64,000 nt of DNA, taken from CAYSCS01 sp964429695 (GTDB lineage Bacteria; Acidobacteriota; Aminicenantia; Aminicenantales; Aminicenantaceae). The translations under genes and the position numbers were made by a program. Numbering within the stretch: position 1 is the first letter of the stretch; the number at the start of each line of letters is the position of its first letter. The notes below the pieces were generated by a model that was not told where the DNA came from, made no database searches, and saw only the letters and a list, made by a program, of their open reading frames with translations. Positions 7,723 to 16,180 of the stretch are shown one piece after another. The stretch lies in the NCBI GenBank assembly GCA_964429695.1, contig CAYSCS010000073.1, forward strand, positions 1-64,000, in the 5' to 3' direction.

Positions 7723-8715
7723 TTACTTTTCGAGTGTCGCTTTAAGCCTTTCGATGAGTGCAGGGAGGACCTCTTTGTAATCGGCAACAATGCCAATGTC
7801 TGCTTCCTTGAAGATATTTGCTTCTTTATCTTTGTTGATGGCTACAATCAATTTCGAGTTAGAGCACCCTGCAAGATGCTGAGGTGCTCCAGAAATTCCA
7901 ATGGCGAGGTAGAGGTCAGGAGCAATAACATGCCCTGTCTGACCTATTTCAAGTGTGGAGGGCATCCAACCCTCTTCAGAAGGGACTCTGGTGATTCCTA
8001 AAGCTGCACCGAGGAGAAAGGCAAGCTCCTCAAGAAGAAGAAAACCCTCTCGTGAGCCTATTCCCCCTCCCCCTGCGACCACGATCTTTGCTTCCTCGAG
8101 GGATATTCCCCTGCTTTCCTGCTCTACCATTTCAATGAGCTTGATCCTGTTTAAAGATTTCCTTCTTTCTAATTCGAAAAAAATGATTTCTCCCTTTCTT
8201 GTGGGGTCTTCTTCTTGAGGCTGGTATGCTCTTTTTCTCAGGGTAATTACCTGGGGTTTATCTCCTTGACACTCCCAGACTGCAAGTGCTCTTCCCCCAA
8301 AGACAGGTTTTGTTACTTGGAGGTTTCTTGAGTTTTTTTCTAAAGAGATTTCGATGCAATCAAGACAGGCCACAGAACCTAATCTTGCTGCGACTCTGGG
8401 CGCTAAATCACATCCCAGCTCGTTATGGGAAAAGATGATGGAACGGGGGTTTATTTTTTTGGTAAGTTCGACGATAGCCTCGGTCTGGTTCTCAGGGTCA
8501 AAATCAGAAAATCTTAAATTCTGGGGAATGTAAACAAGCTCGGCACCCAGAGAAATTGAGGATGAAGCTTGCTCCTTTCCTTCATTCCCGAGGAAAATAA
8601 GGGCCAGTCTCTCGCCGAGCGCATCGCAGAGACTCCTCGAAGCACGAAGAACCTCCTTTGTCGCCAGGGTTACCCTATCCTTGCTTGATTCTCCGCAGAC
8701 TAAAATCCCTTCCAT
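7723..8715 (-). CDS. etfA: Electron transfer flavoprotein alpha subunit
   Basis: A 330-residue ETF-alpha that holds FAD and passes electrons from acyl-CoA dehydrogenases to ETF:quinone oxidoreductase. The C-terminal FAD domain shows VAGGGGIGSREGF, TRVPSEEGW, IGQTGHVIAPDLYLAIGIS and SGAPQHLAGCSNSK followed by IVAINKD and EADIGIVADY. It has no extra ferredoxin domain at its N-terminus. It starts 13 bases after etfB and ends the minus-strand group; the mtnP/pfkB pair converges on it with a 39-base gap. Together with fixC/fixX just upstream it forms the electron exit of the dehydrogenase at 11460-12614. Confidence 0.95.
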   Translation of the reverse strand: MEGILVCGESSKDRVTLATKEVLRASRSLCDALGERLALIFLGNEGKEQASSSISLGAELVYIPQNLRFSDFDPENQTEAIVELTKKINPRSIIFSHNELGCDLAPRVAARLGSVACLDCIEISLEKNSRNLQVTKPVFGGRALAVWECQGDKPQVITLRKRAYQPQEEDPTRKGEIIFFELERRKSLNRIKLIEMVEQESRGISLEEAKIVVAGGGGIGSREGFLLLEELAFLLGAALGITRVPSEEGWMPSTLEIGQTGHVIAPDLYLAIGISGAPQHLAGCSNSKLIVAINKDKEANIFKEADIGIVADYKEVLPALIERLKATLEK

Positions 8716-8728
8716 TTTTTCCCTTGAC

Positions 8729-9529
8729 TCAAATTAAGCCCTGTTTCCGGAGTCTTTCGCTAAGCTTGAGGGAGACTTCCTCTGGAGTATTTCCCTCAAG
8801 AATCTCACACCTTCTCTTTTTTTCGGGAAGAAGAAGCCTCAGGAGTCTTCTTCTTGGATGATTCAGGTATTCGGGCAAGGGCTCAGCTTCGATCTCAGCT
8901 GCTCCCCAGCGAGGGATTTCCTTTCTTGTGGCCTCTATGATTCCCCAGCCTGTCGGTAGACGTGCTTTTATCCCTTCGCTGCTCACGGTAAGGAGTAGAG
9001 GGGGTTTCACGGAGATTAGCTGATAGCCATCTAGAAGTACACGCTTGACGATAAATTCTCCGTCTTGATAACTAACCTCGCTAACACTATTTATTAAAGG
9101 GAGCGAAAGGTTTTCAGCTAAAAGTGCACCCACCAAGCCTTCCTCCCAGTCGGCTGCCTGTTTTCCGCAGAGAATTAGGTCGAAATCCCCGATCTTTTTA
9201 ATCGTCTGGCTCAGGATGAAAGCCGTCAGATGGCTATCCAATCCCCTGAATTTTTTATCGACTAAGAGGATGCCTTCATCTGCTCCCATGGCCAGGGCCT
9301 GCCTTATTATTTCTGTTGAGCCTTCCTCATCCAGAGAGATGGCAATGACCTTTGAGTCTACTTTTTCCTTAACCCTCAGGGCAATTTCAAGAGCACAGCA
9401 ATCGTAAGGGTTCATCACTGGGGGTATCCCTTCGGGAGGGATGACTTCCTTCTTTGCTTCATCCACGCAAAATTTTGAGGGAGGTATCTCAGGGTCAGGA
9501 ATCTTTTTTATACACACAAGTATCTTCAT
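8729..9529 (-). CDS. etfB: Electron transfer flavoprotein beta subunit
   Basis: A 266-residue ETF-beta, partner of EtfA. It begins MKILVCIKKIPDPE and contains NPYDCCALEIALRVKE, AMGADEGILL and the nucleotide-loop LILCGKQAADWEEGLVG. In many ETFs this loop reads GKQAIDDD or GKQAIDGD; the W/EE variant differs, so whether the site holds AMP or a bifurcating FAD is not decidable by eye. The in-frame codon just before the ATG is a stop (TAG at 9532-9530), so the start is fixed. No ribosome site lies at normal distance: AAGGAG is 23 bases upstream and instead serves a 7-codon ORF whose TGA overlaps this ATG. Confidence 0.95.
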   Translation of the reverse strand: MKILVCIKKIPDPEIPPSKFCVDEAKKEVIPPEGIPPVMNPYDCCALEIALRVKEKVDSKVIAISLDEEGSTEIIRQALAMGADEGILLVDKKFRGLDSHLTAFILSQTIKKIGDFDLILCGKQAADWEEGLVGALLAENLSLPLINSVSEVSYQDGEFIVKRVLLDGYQLISVKPPLLLTVSSEGIKARLPTGWGIIEATRKEIPRWGAAEIEAEPLPEYLNHPRRRLLRLLLPEKKRRCEILEGNTPEEVSLKLSERLRKQGLI

Positions 9530-9549
9530 CTAAGCAAAAACTTTTGCAT
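9526..9549 (-). CDS. Possible 7-codon leader peptide coupled to etfB
   Basis: On the minus strand a strong AAGGAG (9558-9553) precedes ATG 9549, giving MQKFLLR and a TGA (9528-9526) that overlaps the etfB start codon. Since etfB has no ribosome site of its own at usual spacing, its translation may depend on this mini-ORF. Inferred from layout only. Confidence 0.3.
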   Translation of the reverse strand: MQKFLLR

Positions 9550-9558
9550 TTTCTCCTT

Positions 9559-9877
9559 TTACGCAAAAAACATGAGAAGGGTTAGTGTCTGACATGATGA
9601 CTAACATGTGATTTTGAATTACTATATTGGATGACTTTAGGATTTTCGAATATAGAGGAGATAAATAAAGCTTCCTTTCCCTCCATCTTGGGCTCATTTT
9701 GCCTGAGATATCCCCATCTCTTGCTTCATTTGCCCCCGAAGAAAGCATGGGAGTCGTTAAGAATGATTTCAGCCTGCTTCATAGCCTTTGTTCAGTTAAA
9801 TCACGCTTAACTCTTGAAGAAAATTTGGCGCATTATTGAGTTACTTATATAATTAATTTTAAGCCAAATTGAGAAAA
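9559..9877. other. Intergenic gap between fixX and etfB
   Basis: About 320 bases. A 72-codon minus-strand frame (9748-9530) runs into the stop just before etfB but has no ribosome site or family resemblance, and I do not call it. The gap may hold a separate etfBA promoter; I could not pick one with confidence. Confidence 0.4.
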
Positions 9878-10177
9878 TTATCCATATTGATAGCAAATTC
9901 CGAAGCCGGCTCGCGGCAGAGTCCAGAGCACCGCATCGCTTTCACAGGCTATACGACATGAACCACATTCAAGGCATCCTTCATAAGAAAAGGTAAGATG
10001 GTCATCTTTCCATTTGAAACACTCAGCGGGGCAGGCATAAAGACAGGGCCGAGTTTCACAGACTCTACAGATTTCTTCCTTTAGGCTTATGTGAAAATCC
10101 CTATCGACATCGAATTTATTTGCGGCAAGTTTATCTTCGATTTTTTTAGAATTCAAAGTGCTCTCCTCATCTGCCAT
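9878..10177 (-). CDS. fixX: FixX-like ferredoxin
   Basis: A 99-residue ferredoxin partner of FixC that carries electrons between the flavoprotein and quinone. Nine cysteines lie at 37, 40, 45, 49, 53, 68, 71, 74 and 78, within ICRVCETRPCLYACPAECF and GCLECGSCRIACES, the FixX/ETF-QO pattern. It ends with a Tyr/Gly-rich tail (RAGFGICYQYG) as in FixX. Its start overlaps the end of fixC by 25 bases, so the two are coupled. Residues 1-30 are a hydrophilic extension. Confidence 0.9.
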   Translation of the reverse strand: MADEESTLNSKKIEDKLAANKFDVDRDFHISLKEEICRVCETRPCLYACPAECFKWKDDHLTFSYEGCLECGSCRIACESDAVLWTLPRAGFGICYQYG

Positions 10178-11442
10178 AAATCGTAGAGCACCTCAAGCAA
10201 GCTTGCCTTACCCTTGATGGATTCTCTAAAGAGATGGGAAACTTTTTTTCTTGGCTTCCCTTCATTCAAAAGGACTCGCTCTGCTATTTCACAGAGAAGA
10301 GGAGGATAAAGGCTGTAGAGTCTTTGGTTTTCAAGAAAATGGGGCGCCCTTTTAAAGGTTTTAAAATCCTTGAAAAGAGGATTTTCTTTTAAGAGCCTTT
10401 CATAAAGGGAAAGGGTTTTTTGGGAGAAGTCTCCTTCTTTTTTTGCCCTGATAGTTGCCTCCGCTGCGGCGATTCCGGAGAGGAGGGCGAAGTTTGCTCC
10501 CTCGAGAGCAAATCCTGTGGCAAAAGTGAAAGAAGCAGCATCGCCAGCCACAAGAAATCCATCCCGGGAAAAAGACTGGGAGAAAGGCTTTTGAGGTACA
10601 GGTAAAAGATGAGCAGAATATTCTATGAGCTTACCATCTCCGATATATTTCGAAATTGAGCCATGTTTCTTGAAGTTTTCAAGGAGCTCATTTGCTGTGA
10701 CCTTATTTTCGAGAAGGCTTTTAAGTCCCACAACCACCCCCACCGAACAGGTTTCCTTGTTTGTGTAGAGGAATGCACCCCCTTTAACTCCCCTGGTAAA
10801 TGTGCCTACAAATTCCCAGGCTAGGCCCTCCTCTTCTGAAAGATTAAACCTCTCTTCGATTTTTTCTTTGGAAAGGTGAATTAACTCTTTTACCCCTTGT
10901 TTTATGAATCTTGGTCTGAGCCTTCCTCTTAGCCCCGCCTTTTCTGCGAGGAGTGAATTTACACCATCACAGGCAATGACCACATTCGAGAAGAAGCCCT
11001 CTCCTCCCGCCTTTATTCCCGCAACCCTTTCGCCTTCCCAGATGAGGTCATCGGCTTGAAGGGGGGCAACGAGGAGTGCTCCTTGCTTTTCTGCCTCTTG
11101 CGCAAGCCAGCGGTCAAATTTGGCACGGAGGAGTGAATATCCGAGATAGGGGGGAGAGCTGAATTTTTTTGAGCTGAATTCAAAAGTAAATTCTGCTTCT
11201 TCCGCAAGAAGGGAGAATTTCCTCCTCGTAATCGGCCTTTCTACGGGTGCCTCTTTCGGAAAGTGGGGAAAAAGCCATGAAAGTATAGGTCCATACAATA
11301 CCCCTCCCCACATGTTTTTTGACCCGGGAAACTTTCCTCTCTCTATGAGAAGGGTGGAAAGACCTGCCTTAGCCAAGGTATAGGCGCATGAACATCCTGC
11401 AGGCCCGGCGCCAACGACTATGGCATCAAATTTTTCTTTCAC
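10153..11442 (-). CDS. fixC: FixC-type electron-transfer flavoprotein:quinone oxidoreductase
   Basis: A 429-residue FAD protein (ETF-QO family, single-domain FixC form). It has an N-terminal dinucleotide fold VVGAGPAGCSCAYTLAKAG, the KNMWGGVLYG region, a DGVNSLLAEKAGL segment and the second FAD motif GFLVAGDAASFTFATGFALEGANFA. It should accept electrons from ETF and hand them to the quinone pool, with FixX supplying the iron-sulfur cluster. It lies 17 bases after the acyl-CoA dehydrogenase in the same operon. The C-terminal 60 residues are basic and may lie on the membrane. Confidence 0.93.
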   Translation of the reverse strand: MKEKFDAIVVGAGPAGCSCAYTLAKAGLSTLLIERGKFPGSKNMWGGVLYGPILSWLFPHFPKEAPVERPITRRKFSLLAEEAEFTFEFSSKKFSSPPYLGYSLLRAKFDRWLAQEAEKQGALLVAPLQADDLIWEGERVAGIKAGGEGFFSNVVIACDGVNSLLAEKAGLRGRLRPRFIKQGVKELIHLSKEKIEERFNLSEEEGLAWEFVGTFTRGVKGGAFLYTNKETCSVGVVVGLKSLLENKVTANELLENFKKHGSISKYIGDGKLIEYSAHLLPVPQKPFSQSFSRDGFLVAGDAASFTFATGFALEGANFALLSGIAAAEATIRAKKEGDFSQKTLSLYERLLKENPLFKDFKTFKRAPHFLENQRLYSLYPPLLCEIAERVLLNEGKPRKKVSHLFRESIKGKASLLEVLYDLWQMRRAL

Positions 11443-11459
11443 GCTTCAAGTCAGAAGTT

Positions 11460-12614
11460 TTATTTAAAAGCCTGTAGCTCGAGGAGTTGTTGTCCTATGG
11501 TTAGCTGATGGATCTGGGCAGTTCCTCCGAGTATGGTAGCTGTTATTGCATCCTGGTAGTGATGTCCAACTGGATAGTCATCTATCGTCCCGAAAGAGCC
11601 ATGTATCTTGACAGCCTGGGAGCTAACCCAGAGAGCCGTCTCGGTAGCGAAATATTTGGCATAAGACATTTCTTTGATATGGCGTATGTTTCTTGTCTTT
11701 AAGTCTGCGGCACGGTATGTCAACCAGCGGGCTGCTTCGATTCTTGTTGCCATTTCGGCAATGATTCCCTGAATCAGTTGATGGCCTCCAATCGGTTTTC
11801 CAAACTGGACTCTTTCCCTTGCATATTTGAGGCAGGAATCGAGGCAACTCTGAGCGATGCCAACCGCACCGGCAGCAATGAACAGCCTTGCTGTGTCGAT
11901 TCCTCTAAGAGCATCTCTTAACGCATTTCCGACATCCCCAACCTGGTTTTCGAGTGGTATTTCCATGTCAGTGAATCTAAGAGTGCCCTCGCTTCCACAG
12001 CGCCAGCTTATTTTTCCTTTCTGGGCAAAGCTGGAAAAGCCAGGAGTCCCCCTTTCGACGATGAAAGTCGCCAGACCCTTGATTCCTTTACTTCGGTCAG
12101 TTTGGGCTATGAGAAGGACAACATCCGCTATCTCTCCGTTGGTGATAAAGATTTTTGTGCCGTTAATCACCCAGCGGTCTCCGCGGCGGAGAGCACTGGT
12201 CTCTATAAGAGAGGAATCACTTCCTGCACCTGGTTCGACGATAGCTCCTGCCATAATTAGTTCCCCTCTGCATACTCGGGGTAGATACTTCTCTTTTTGC
12301 TCCTCGGTTCCTGCATCGAGGAGGTTTGTAGCAGGCTGGATGGGACCGCTCACCGCAGCCTGAACGAGAGAGAGGCTTGCCGAACAGAGTGATTCCCAGA
12401 TTATTGCTGAGGTCACATAATCCAGCCCCAGACCGCCGTACTCTCGGGGAAGGTGGGGAGCAAGCAATCCCTGATTTGCCAGTTTTTTTATTAGCGAAGG
12501 GTCGAATGTTTCCTCGCGCAGGCTTTTTTTGAGCAGAGGTTTTATCTCCTCTTCTGCAAACTTTCTCGCCATATCCCTGAACATCCTCTGTTCTTCGTTA
12601 AGTTCAAAATCCAT
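11460..12614 (-). CDS. Acyl-CoA dehydrogenase family protein with unusual active site
   Basis: A 384-residue flavoprotein expected to oxidise (or, in reverse, reduce) an acyl-CoA at C2-C3, paired with ETF and FixCX. The frame is open to 12707, but MDFELNEEQRMFRDMARKF is the classical opening and GAGGGGGAA sits just before ATG 12614. FAD-binding motifs EPGAGSD, KIFITNG, RVQFGKPIGGHQL and KIHGSFG are intact. The usual catalytic Glu of the (E)GT motif is replaced: residues 361-365 read ILGGT. The alternative Glu used by isovaleryl-/long-chain enzymes (LER) reads TAR (241-243). The proton-abstracting base is therefore not at either known position. Substrate unknown. Confidence 0.9.
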   Translation of the reverse strand: MDFELNEEQRMFRDMARKFAEEEIKPLLKKSLREETFDPSLIKKLANQGLLAPHLPREYGGLGLDYVTSAIIWESLCSASLSLVQAAVSGPIQPATNLLDAGTEEQKEKYLPRVCRGELIMAGAIVEPGAGSDSSLIETSALRRGDRWVINGTKIFITNGEIADVVLLIAQTDRSKGIKGLATFIVERGTPGFSSFAQKGKISWRCGSEGTLRFTDMEIPLENQVGDVGNALRDALRGIDTARLFIAAGAVGIAQSCLDSCLKYARERVQFGKPIGGHQLIQGIIAEMATRIEAARWLTYRAADLKTRNIRHIKEMSYAKYFATETALWVSSQAVKIHGSFGTIDDYPVGHHYQDAITATILGGTAQIHQLTIGQQLLELQAFK

Positions 12615-12636
12615 TTCCCCCTCTCTATTCGAAAAT

Positions 12637-13041
12637 TTACTCTCTTTCTTTCTTCTCGACGAGCTCAACCAGAACTCCATGTGTGGCGCTCGGATGGAGA
12701 AAGACACTCATTCCCTCCGCTCCTGGGCTTGGTTCACCCAGAACCTTTATTCCAGAAGCAGTGAGAAAGGAGATTTCTTCCTTTATGTCATCCACTTCAA
12801 AGCAGATGTGGTGAAAGCCCTCCCCCCTTTTCTCAAGGAATTTTGCTATTACTCCTTCTTCCTGGGAAGGCTCAAGAAGTTCTATTGAAACTTCACCCAC
12901 TTTGACCATGCTCACATTTATCGACCCACAAGCGGCAACAATCGGAGCGCTCGATTCAAGCTTGAAGACCTTGCGGTAGAAATCTCTCGCTTCTTCCAGA
13001 TTTTTGACTGCAAACCCGAGGTGACTAACTTTTTTTATCAT
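12637..13041 (-). CDS. Methylmalonyl-CoA epimerase-like VOC protein
   Basis: A 134-residue vicinal-oxygen-chelate protein that would interconvert epimers of methylmalonyl-CoA (or a related 2-substituted malonyl-CoA). It has the expected metal ligands in order: His in VSHLGFAV, Glu in SIELLEP, His in GEGFHHICFEV and Glu in GVLVELVE, plus FLHPSATHGVL. The frame also opens at TTG 13047, but GGAGG is better spaced for ATG 13041. It is first gene of the operon with acyl-CoA dehydrogenase and fixCX, behind the promoter at 13157-13185. A second, divergent copy lies at 32756-33178. Confidence 0.85.
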   Translation of the reverse strand: MIKKVSHLGFAVKNLEEARDFYRKVFKLESSAPIVAACGSINVSMVKVGEVSIELLEPSQEEGVIAKFLEKRGEGFHHICFEVDDIKEEISFLTASGIKVLGEPSPGAEGMSVFLHPSATHGVLVELVEKKERE

Positions 13042-13156
13042 CCCCAACCTCCAGAATAGGTAGCCTTTGAAAACCTGTAAAAATCCAAAAATAAAGGCTT
13101 TCTTCTCAATTGATTTTTTTGTTTTTCCTGAAGAGTCCTAGATTCAAGGCAAAAAA

Positions 13157-13185
13157 GATATAACACAGCAAACCTTCGATGTCAA
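13157..13185 (-). promoter_or_regulatory. Sigma-70 promoter of the epimerase/dehydrogenase/fixCX operon
   Basis: Read on the minus strand: TTGACA (13185-13180), 17-base spacer, TATATC (13162-13157). The first start codon is at 13041, giving a leader of roughly 110 bases. The rest of the gap to 13405 holds no gene I can see. Positions 13199-13217 share a 13-base exact match (CTTGAATCCCAAA) with the intergenic gap at 20704-20716. Confidence 0.6.
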
Positions 13186-13405
13186 AAGGAGAATCCCTGA
13201 GTATCTTGAATCCCAAAGACTTTTTTCTTTTAAGAAATAATTCAGCTTAAGAAAGGGTTTCTCGCGGAGAGTTTAGAGGAAGTAATCTGCCTCTATTCGC
13301 GTTTTTTTCATCTTTATCTTCTAAGGTTTGTTGGGGAGAATTTCTTCCTTTAGGAAATTCCTTCATTCAGCTTAGCTTCCATCATTTTAAAAATTTTTAA
13401 AAAGC

Positions 13406-14860
13406 TTAGATTTTTTTTGCTTTCTTTTCTGCCTCTTCAACTACCTCACGGATTCTTTTTCTTACCTTGAAGGGAAGCGGTTCAGGTCTGCGTGTCTTTA
13501 AGATATAATTTATCCTTTCTTTAGCTCGCTCACTGAAGGGTTTCCCTCCTCGGCTAACCCAGGCCTCATAGTTAGCCCGCTCAAAGGTTGTGGGATACCA
13601 GCGCTCGCGGTAGTGTCTGAAGGTATGGTCTGTGTTAAGGAATTCACCGTCCGGACCTATTTGGGCTATTACTTCAAGGGCAAATGTTTCTTCGTTTACC
13701 TCAAATCTTCTCATGTAGGCTTTGATCCAGCTTACAATCTCATCGCAGAGGACAAGCTGGGTGAATGAAAATGTCAATCCACTCTCAAGGTATCCAAGGT
13801 CATGGATGATGTTGCCTCCTGCAAGGGCTTCGACCACAAGAGTCAAAGCTGCTTCGGCTGCTGCCTGCTCATCATTCAGTTTGGATTCAGAGGCTCCTCC
13901 GATGGAGAACATGGGGAGGCCATAAAAATGAGCCAGAGCCTGATTTATGGTCCTTTCCGGCTCAGCATAAGAAGTGACCAAAGTTCTCATATCGAATGTT
14001 CCTCCTGGAGGCATCCCGGAGACGATGAGAGGAGCTCCTTCTCTAACCAGTTGCGAAAGAACTAAGCCTACCAAAACCCCTGCATAATCCAAGGCTACAG
14101 ACCCTTCAGGAGTGATGGGGCTGGTGAGACCAGCGGTTGAAGCAGGAATGTAAAGAGAAGGGAGATTTTTTTCAGCGAGAAAAAGAAGCTTCTCCAGAGC
14201 TTCTGTGTTATGTCTCAGCCCTGATATAACGTTTATATAGCAAGCCAGCATGGGCTTTTCTCTTAACCCTTCCTCACCCTCCCTTACCACTTCAGCCATT
14301 TTGATAGCATCCCGACACCCTTCCATTTCATAGGCGACAAAGATGATTGGTTTTGTCGTATATGTGAGCATAATCTCCATTTGATGGCGGTCAGCTATAG
14401 TCCCATCGACATCAGAGGGAAGCAGCATAGACATCACGAAGTCGATATTATGAAGAGCATCACAAAGGATCGCTCCCTCTCTTACATCTTGGAGCAGAGG
14501 TTTGCGTCGCTTGAAAGAGCGATGGTCAAGAATGTTGAGACAATCTGAGCCTGGCCCAAAGAAACAATTGTGTCCTTCTATGGGCATGGCGAGATTTCCC
14601 TCTCGGTCATATAAGTCAACTCGCTTTGGGGCAGTTTTTAAGGCATCTTCTACTAGCTTTGGGGGAATATGCACAAGATTGCCATCTTCAACCTTAGCTC
14701 CTGCTTTCTTGATTAGTTCTAAAGCTTCTTCCAAGAAGAGGCGAACGCCGATTCGTTCTAATATTTCCAGGCTAGCCTCGTGAATTCTCCGGCATTCTTT
14801 TTCCGAAAGGCGAGGGAAACGAAATTCTTTTGATGCTCTGTTTTTCTTTAGATTTTGCAT
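13406..14860 (-). CDS. Trimethylamine methyltransferase (MttB) family protein, non-pyrrolysine
   Basis: A 484-residue MttB/COG5598-type TIM-barrel methyltransferase. Family segments include RFPRLSEKECRRIHEASLEI, RIGVRLF, the GPGSDCLNILD loop, STAGLTSPITPEGS, GGASESKLNDEQAAAEA, AGGNIIHDLGYLESGL and the tail FRHYRERWYPTTF. No in-frame amber codon interrupts it, so it is the non-pyrrolysine kind. Characterised members demethylate glycine betaine, proline betaine, carnitine and similar quaternary amines, passing methyl to a corrinoid protein. No corrinoid protein or corrinoid:folate methyltransferase gene adjoins it. An MFS transporter lies 96 bases upstream on the same strand and probably imports its substrate. 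Confidence 0.88.
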   Translation of the reverse strand: MQNLKKNRASKEFRFPRLSEKECRRIHEASLEILERIGVRLFLEEALELIKKAGAKVEDGNLVHIPPKLVEDALKTAPKRVDLYDREGNLAMPIEGHNCFFGPGSDCLNILDHRSFKRRKPLLQDVREGAILCDALHNIDFVMSMLLPSDVDGTIADRHQMEIMLTYTTKPIIFVAYEMEGCRDAIKMAEVVREGEEGLREKPMLACYINVISGLRHNTEALEKLLFLAEKNLPSLYIPASTAGLTSPITPEGSVALDYAGVLVGLVLSQLVREGAPLIVSGMPPGGTFDMRTLVTSYAEPERTINQALAHFYGLPMFSIGGASESKLNDEQAAAEAALTLVVEALAGGNIIHDLGYLESGLTFSFTQLVLCDEIVSWIKAYMRRFEVNEETFALEVIAQIGPDGEFLNTDHTFRHYRERWYPTTFERANYEAWVSRGGKPFSERAKERINYILKTRRPEPLPFKVRKRIREVVEEAEKKAKKI

Positions 14861-14956
14861 TCCATTTCTCCTTTCAGATTTTTAACGAAAAGATATCTTC
14901 TTAAAGGCTGTTACCAATTACGACCTTAATCTACTCACGCCTAGGACCCTCTCGAC

Positions 14957-16180
14957 TCAGAGATTTTTTATTTTTTTATGCATGATGGTCAGGGCTGAGA
15001 CAAGACCTGAGATGTTCATCATGACCACGAAGGAGAAGAGATACCTGTATCCCAGACTACCAGGGAATTTATCGAGCAGGACTCCTCCCAAAAGAGGTAT
15101 AAAGACATCCGGAGTATAACCAATAACAGAAATAATTCCTGTGGCTGTGCCCGTGACCATAAAGGGAATGCCACCTTCTTCCAACAAGGCGTAATAAATA
15201 CCCCTCAAGGCGAAGATGGCAAAAGAGGCTAGGGCTGCGTTAGCGACTAAGATAAACACTAGCCGAGGATTTCCTGGAGTGAATATGAAGATGCTGAAGC
15301 TCAAAATTAAAATCAAAAATGACCAGGATGTAGTTTTAGAAACCCCAACTCTATCGGCAAGAAATCCAGCTGCCACAGCCACTACCGGCTTAAGCCACAT
15401 TTTCCCTACGCCTATGGCTCCCCCAAAGACAACACTCATCAAAAAAACATCTGTAGCATAGGGCGTAAAATAATACGCTCCCCAGTAAGCACAATAAGCT
15501 CCAAGAATGACCATTGAAACCAACCACACTACGGGCATCTTCAAGACCATGATGATCTGATTTAATCCAATCTTTTGTTTTTTAAGCTTTGTCTCTTCTC
15601 GGGTAGAGTCTTTCAGGGTAAACCAGGCCATTATCCCCATTAAGATATCTATGATGGAAAATATGATTGTGACCCATGAGAGGGCTAATCTCTCGCTTCC
15701 CAGGCGAGCGAAGATAGCCAGCAAAGCCGTAGAGCTTGCTACTTCAGCAATTCCTCTCCCCCCTTCCAAGATTCCGAAAGCTCTTCCCTGTTCGTCACTG
15801 GGAGCCCAGTTCCGGGTAGCCTTGATCATGGCTCCCCAGAAAGTTAAGCTACAGGTTATTCCCCATAAAGCATGGATGGCAAGCGAGATAAGATAGGGAG
15901 GAAAGGAGGCAAAATAGAGACCAGAAAAACCTGTTAAAAGCATGGAGAGGGTGATGAGCTTTCGGGAAGATATGCGGTCGGCAAGCCAGCCTCCTGGGAA
16001 ATAGGAAACCAAAGCTGTGGTCCCAAAAACACCCATCATCACTCCAAATTGAGTGTTGCTAAGGTTCAAAGCCTTCTGCAAAGGAAGGTAATAGACTTCC
16101 CTCAGAAAAGGGAGGAGATAGATGATTCCCCCTGAAAGAGAGAGACAGGCCATCACCAGCCAGCGGCGGATTGAACTCAC
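14957..16180 (-). CDS. MFS transporter
   Basis: A 407-residue inner-membrane carrier with about 12 hydrophobic segments. Motif A appears in both halves (GGWLADRISSRK in the first loop, FLADRVGVSK in the middle). It begins at GTG 16180 (VSSIRRWLVMACLSLSGG); a weak AAGGAAGAG lies upstream. It resembles sugar-phosphate/organic-anion-type MFS carriers. Being just upstream of the MttB homologue on the same strand, it likely imports the methylated amine or related solute. Substrate is inference. Confidence 0.85.
   Translation of the reverse strand: MSSIRRWLVMACLSLSGGIIYLLPFLREVYYLPLQKALNLSNTQFGVMMGVFGTTALVSYFPGGWLADRISSRKLITLSMLLTGFSGLYFASFPPYLISLAIHALWGITCSLTFWGAMIKATRNWAPSDEQGRAFGILEGGRGIAEVASSTALLAIFARLGSERLALSWVTIIFSIIDILMGIMAWFTLKDSTREETKLKKQKIGLNQIIMVLKMPVVWLVSMVILGAYCAYWGAYYFTPYATDVFLMSVVFGGAIGVGKMWLKPVVAVAAGFLADRVGVSKTTSWSFLILILSFSIFIFTPGNPRLVFILVANAALASFAIFALRGIYYALLEEGGIPFMVTGTATGIISVIGYTPDVFIPLLGGVLLDKFPGSLGYRYLFSFVVMMNISGLVSALTIMHKKIKNL

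Noticed and set aside
9530..9748. 72-codon minus-strand ORF upstream of etfB
   Set aside because: No ribosome site, no recognisable motifs. It simply shares the etfB frame up to the stop just before its start codon.
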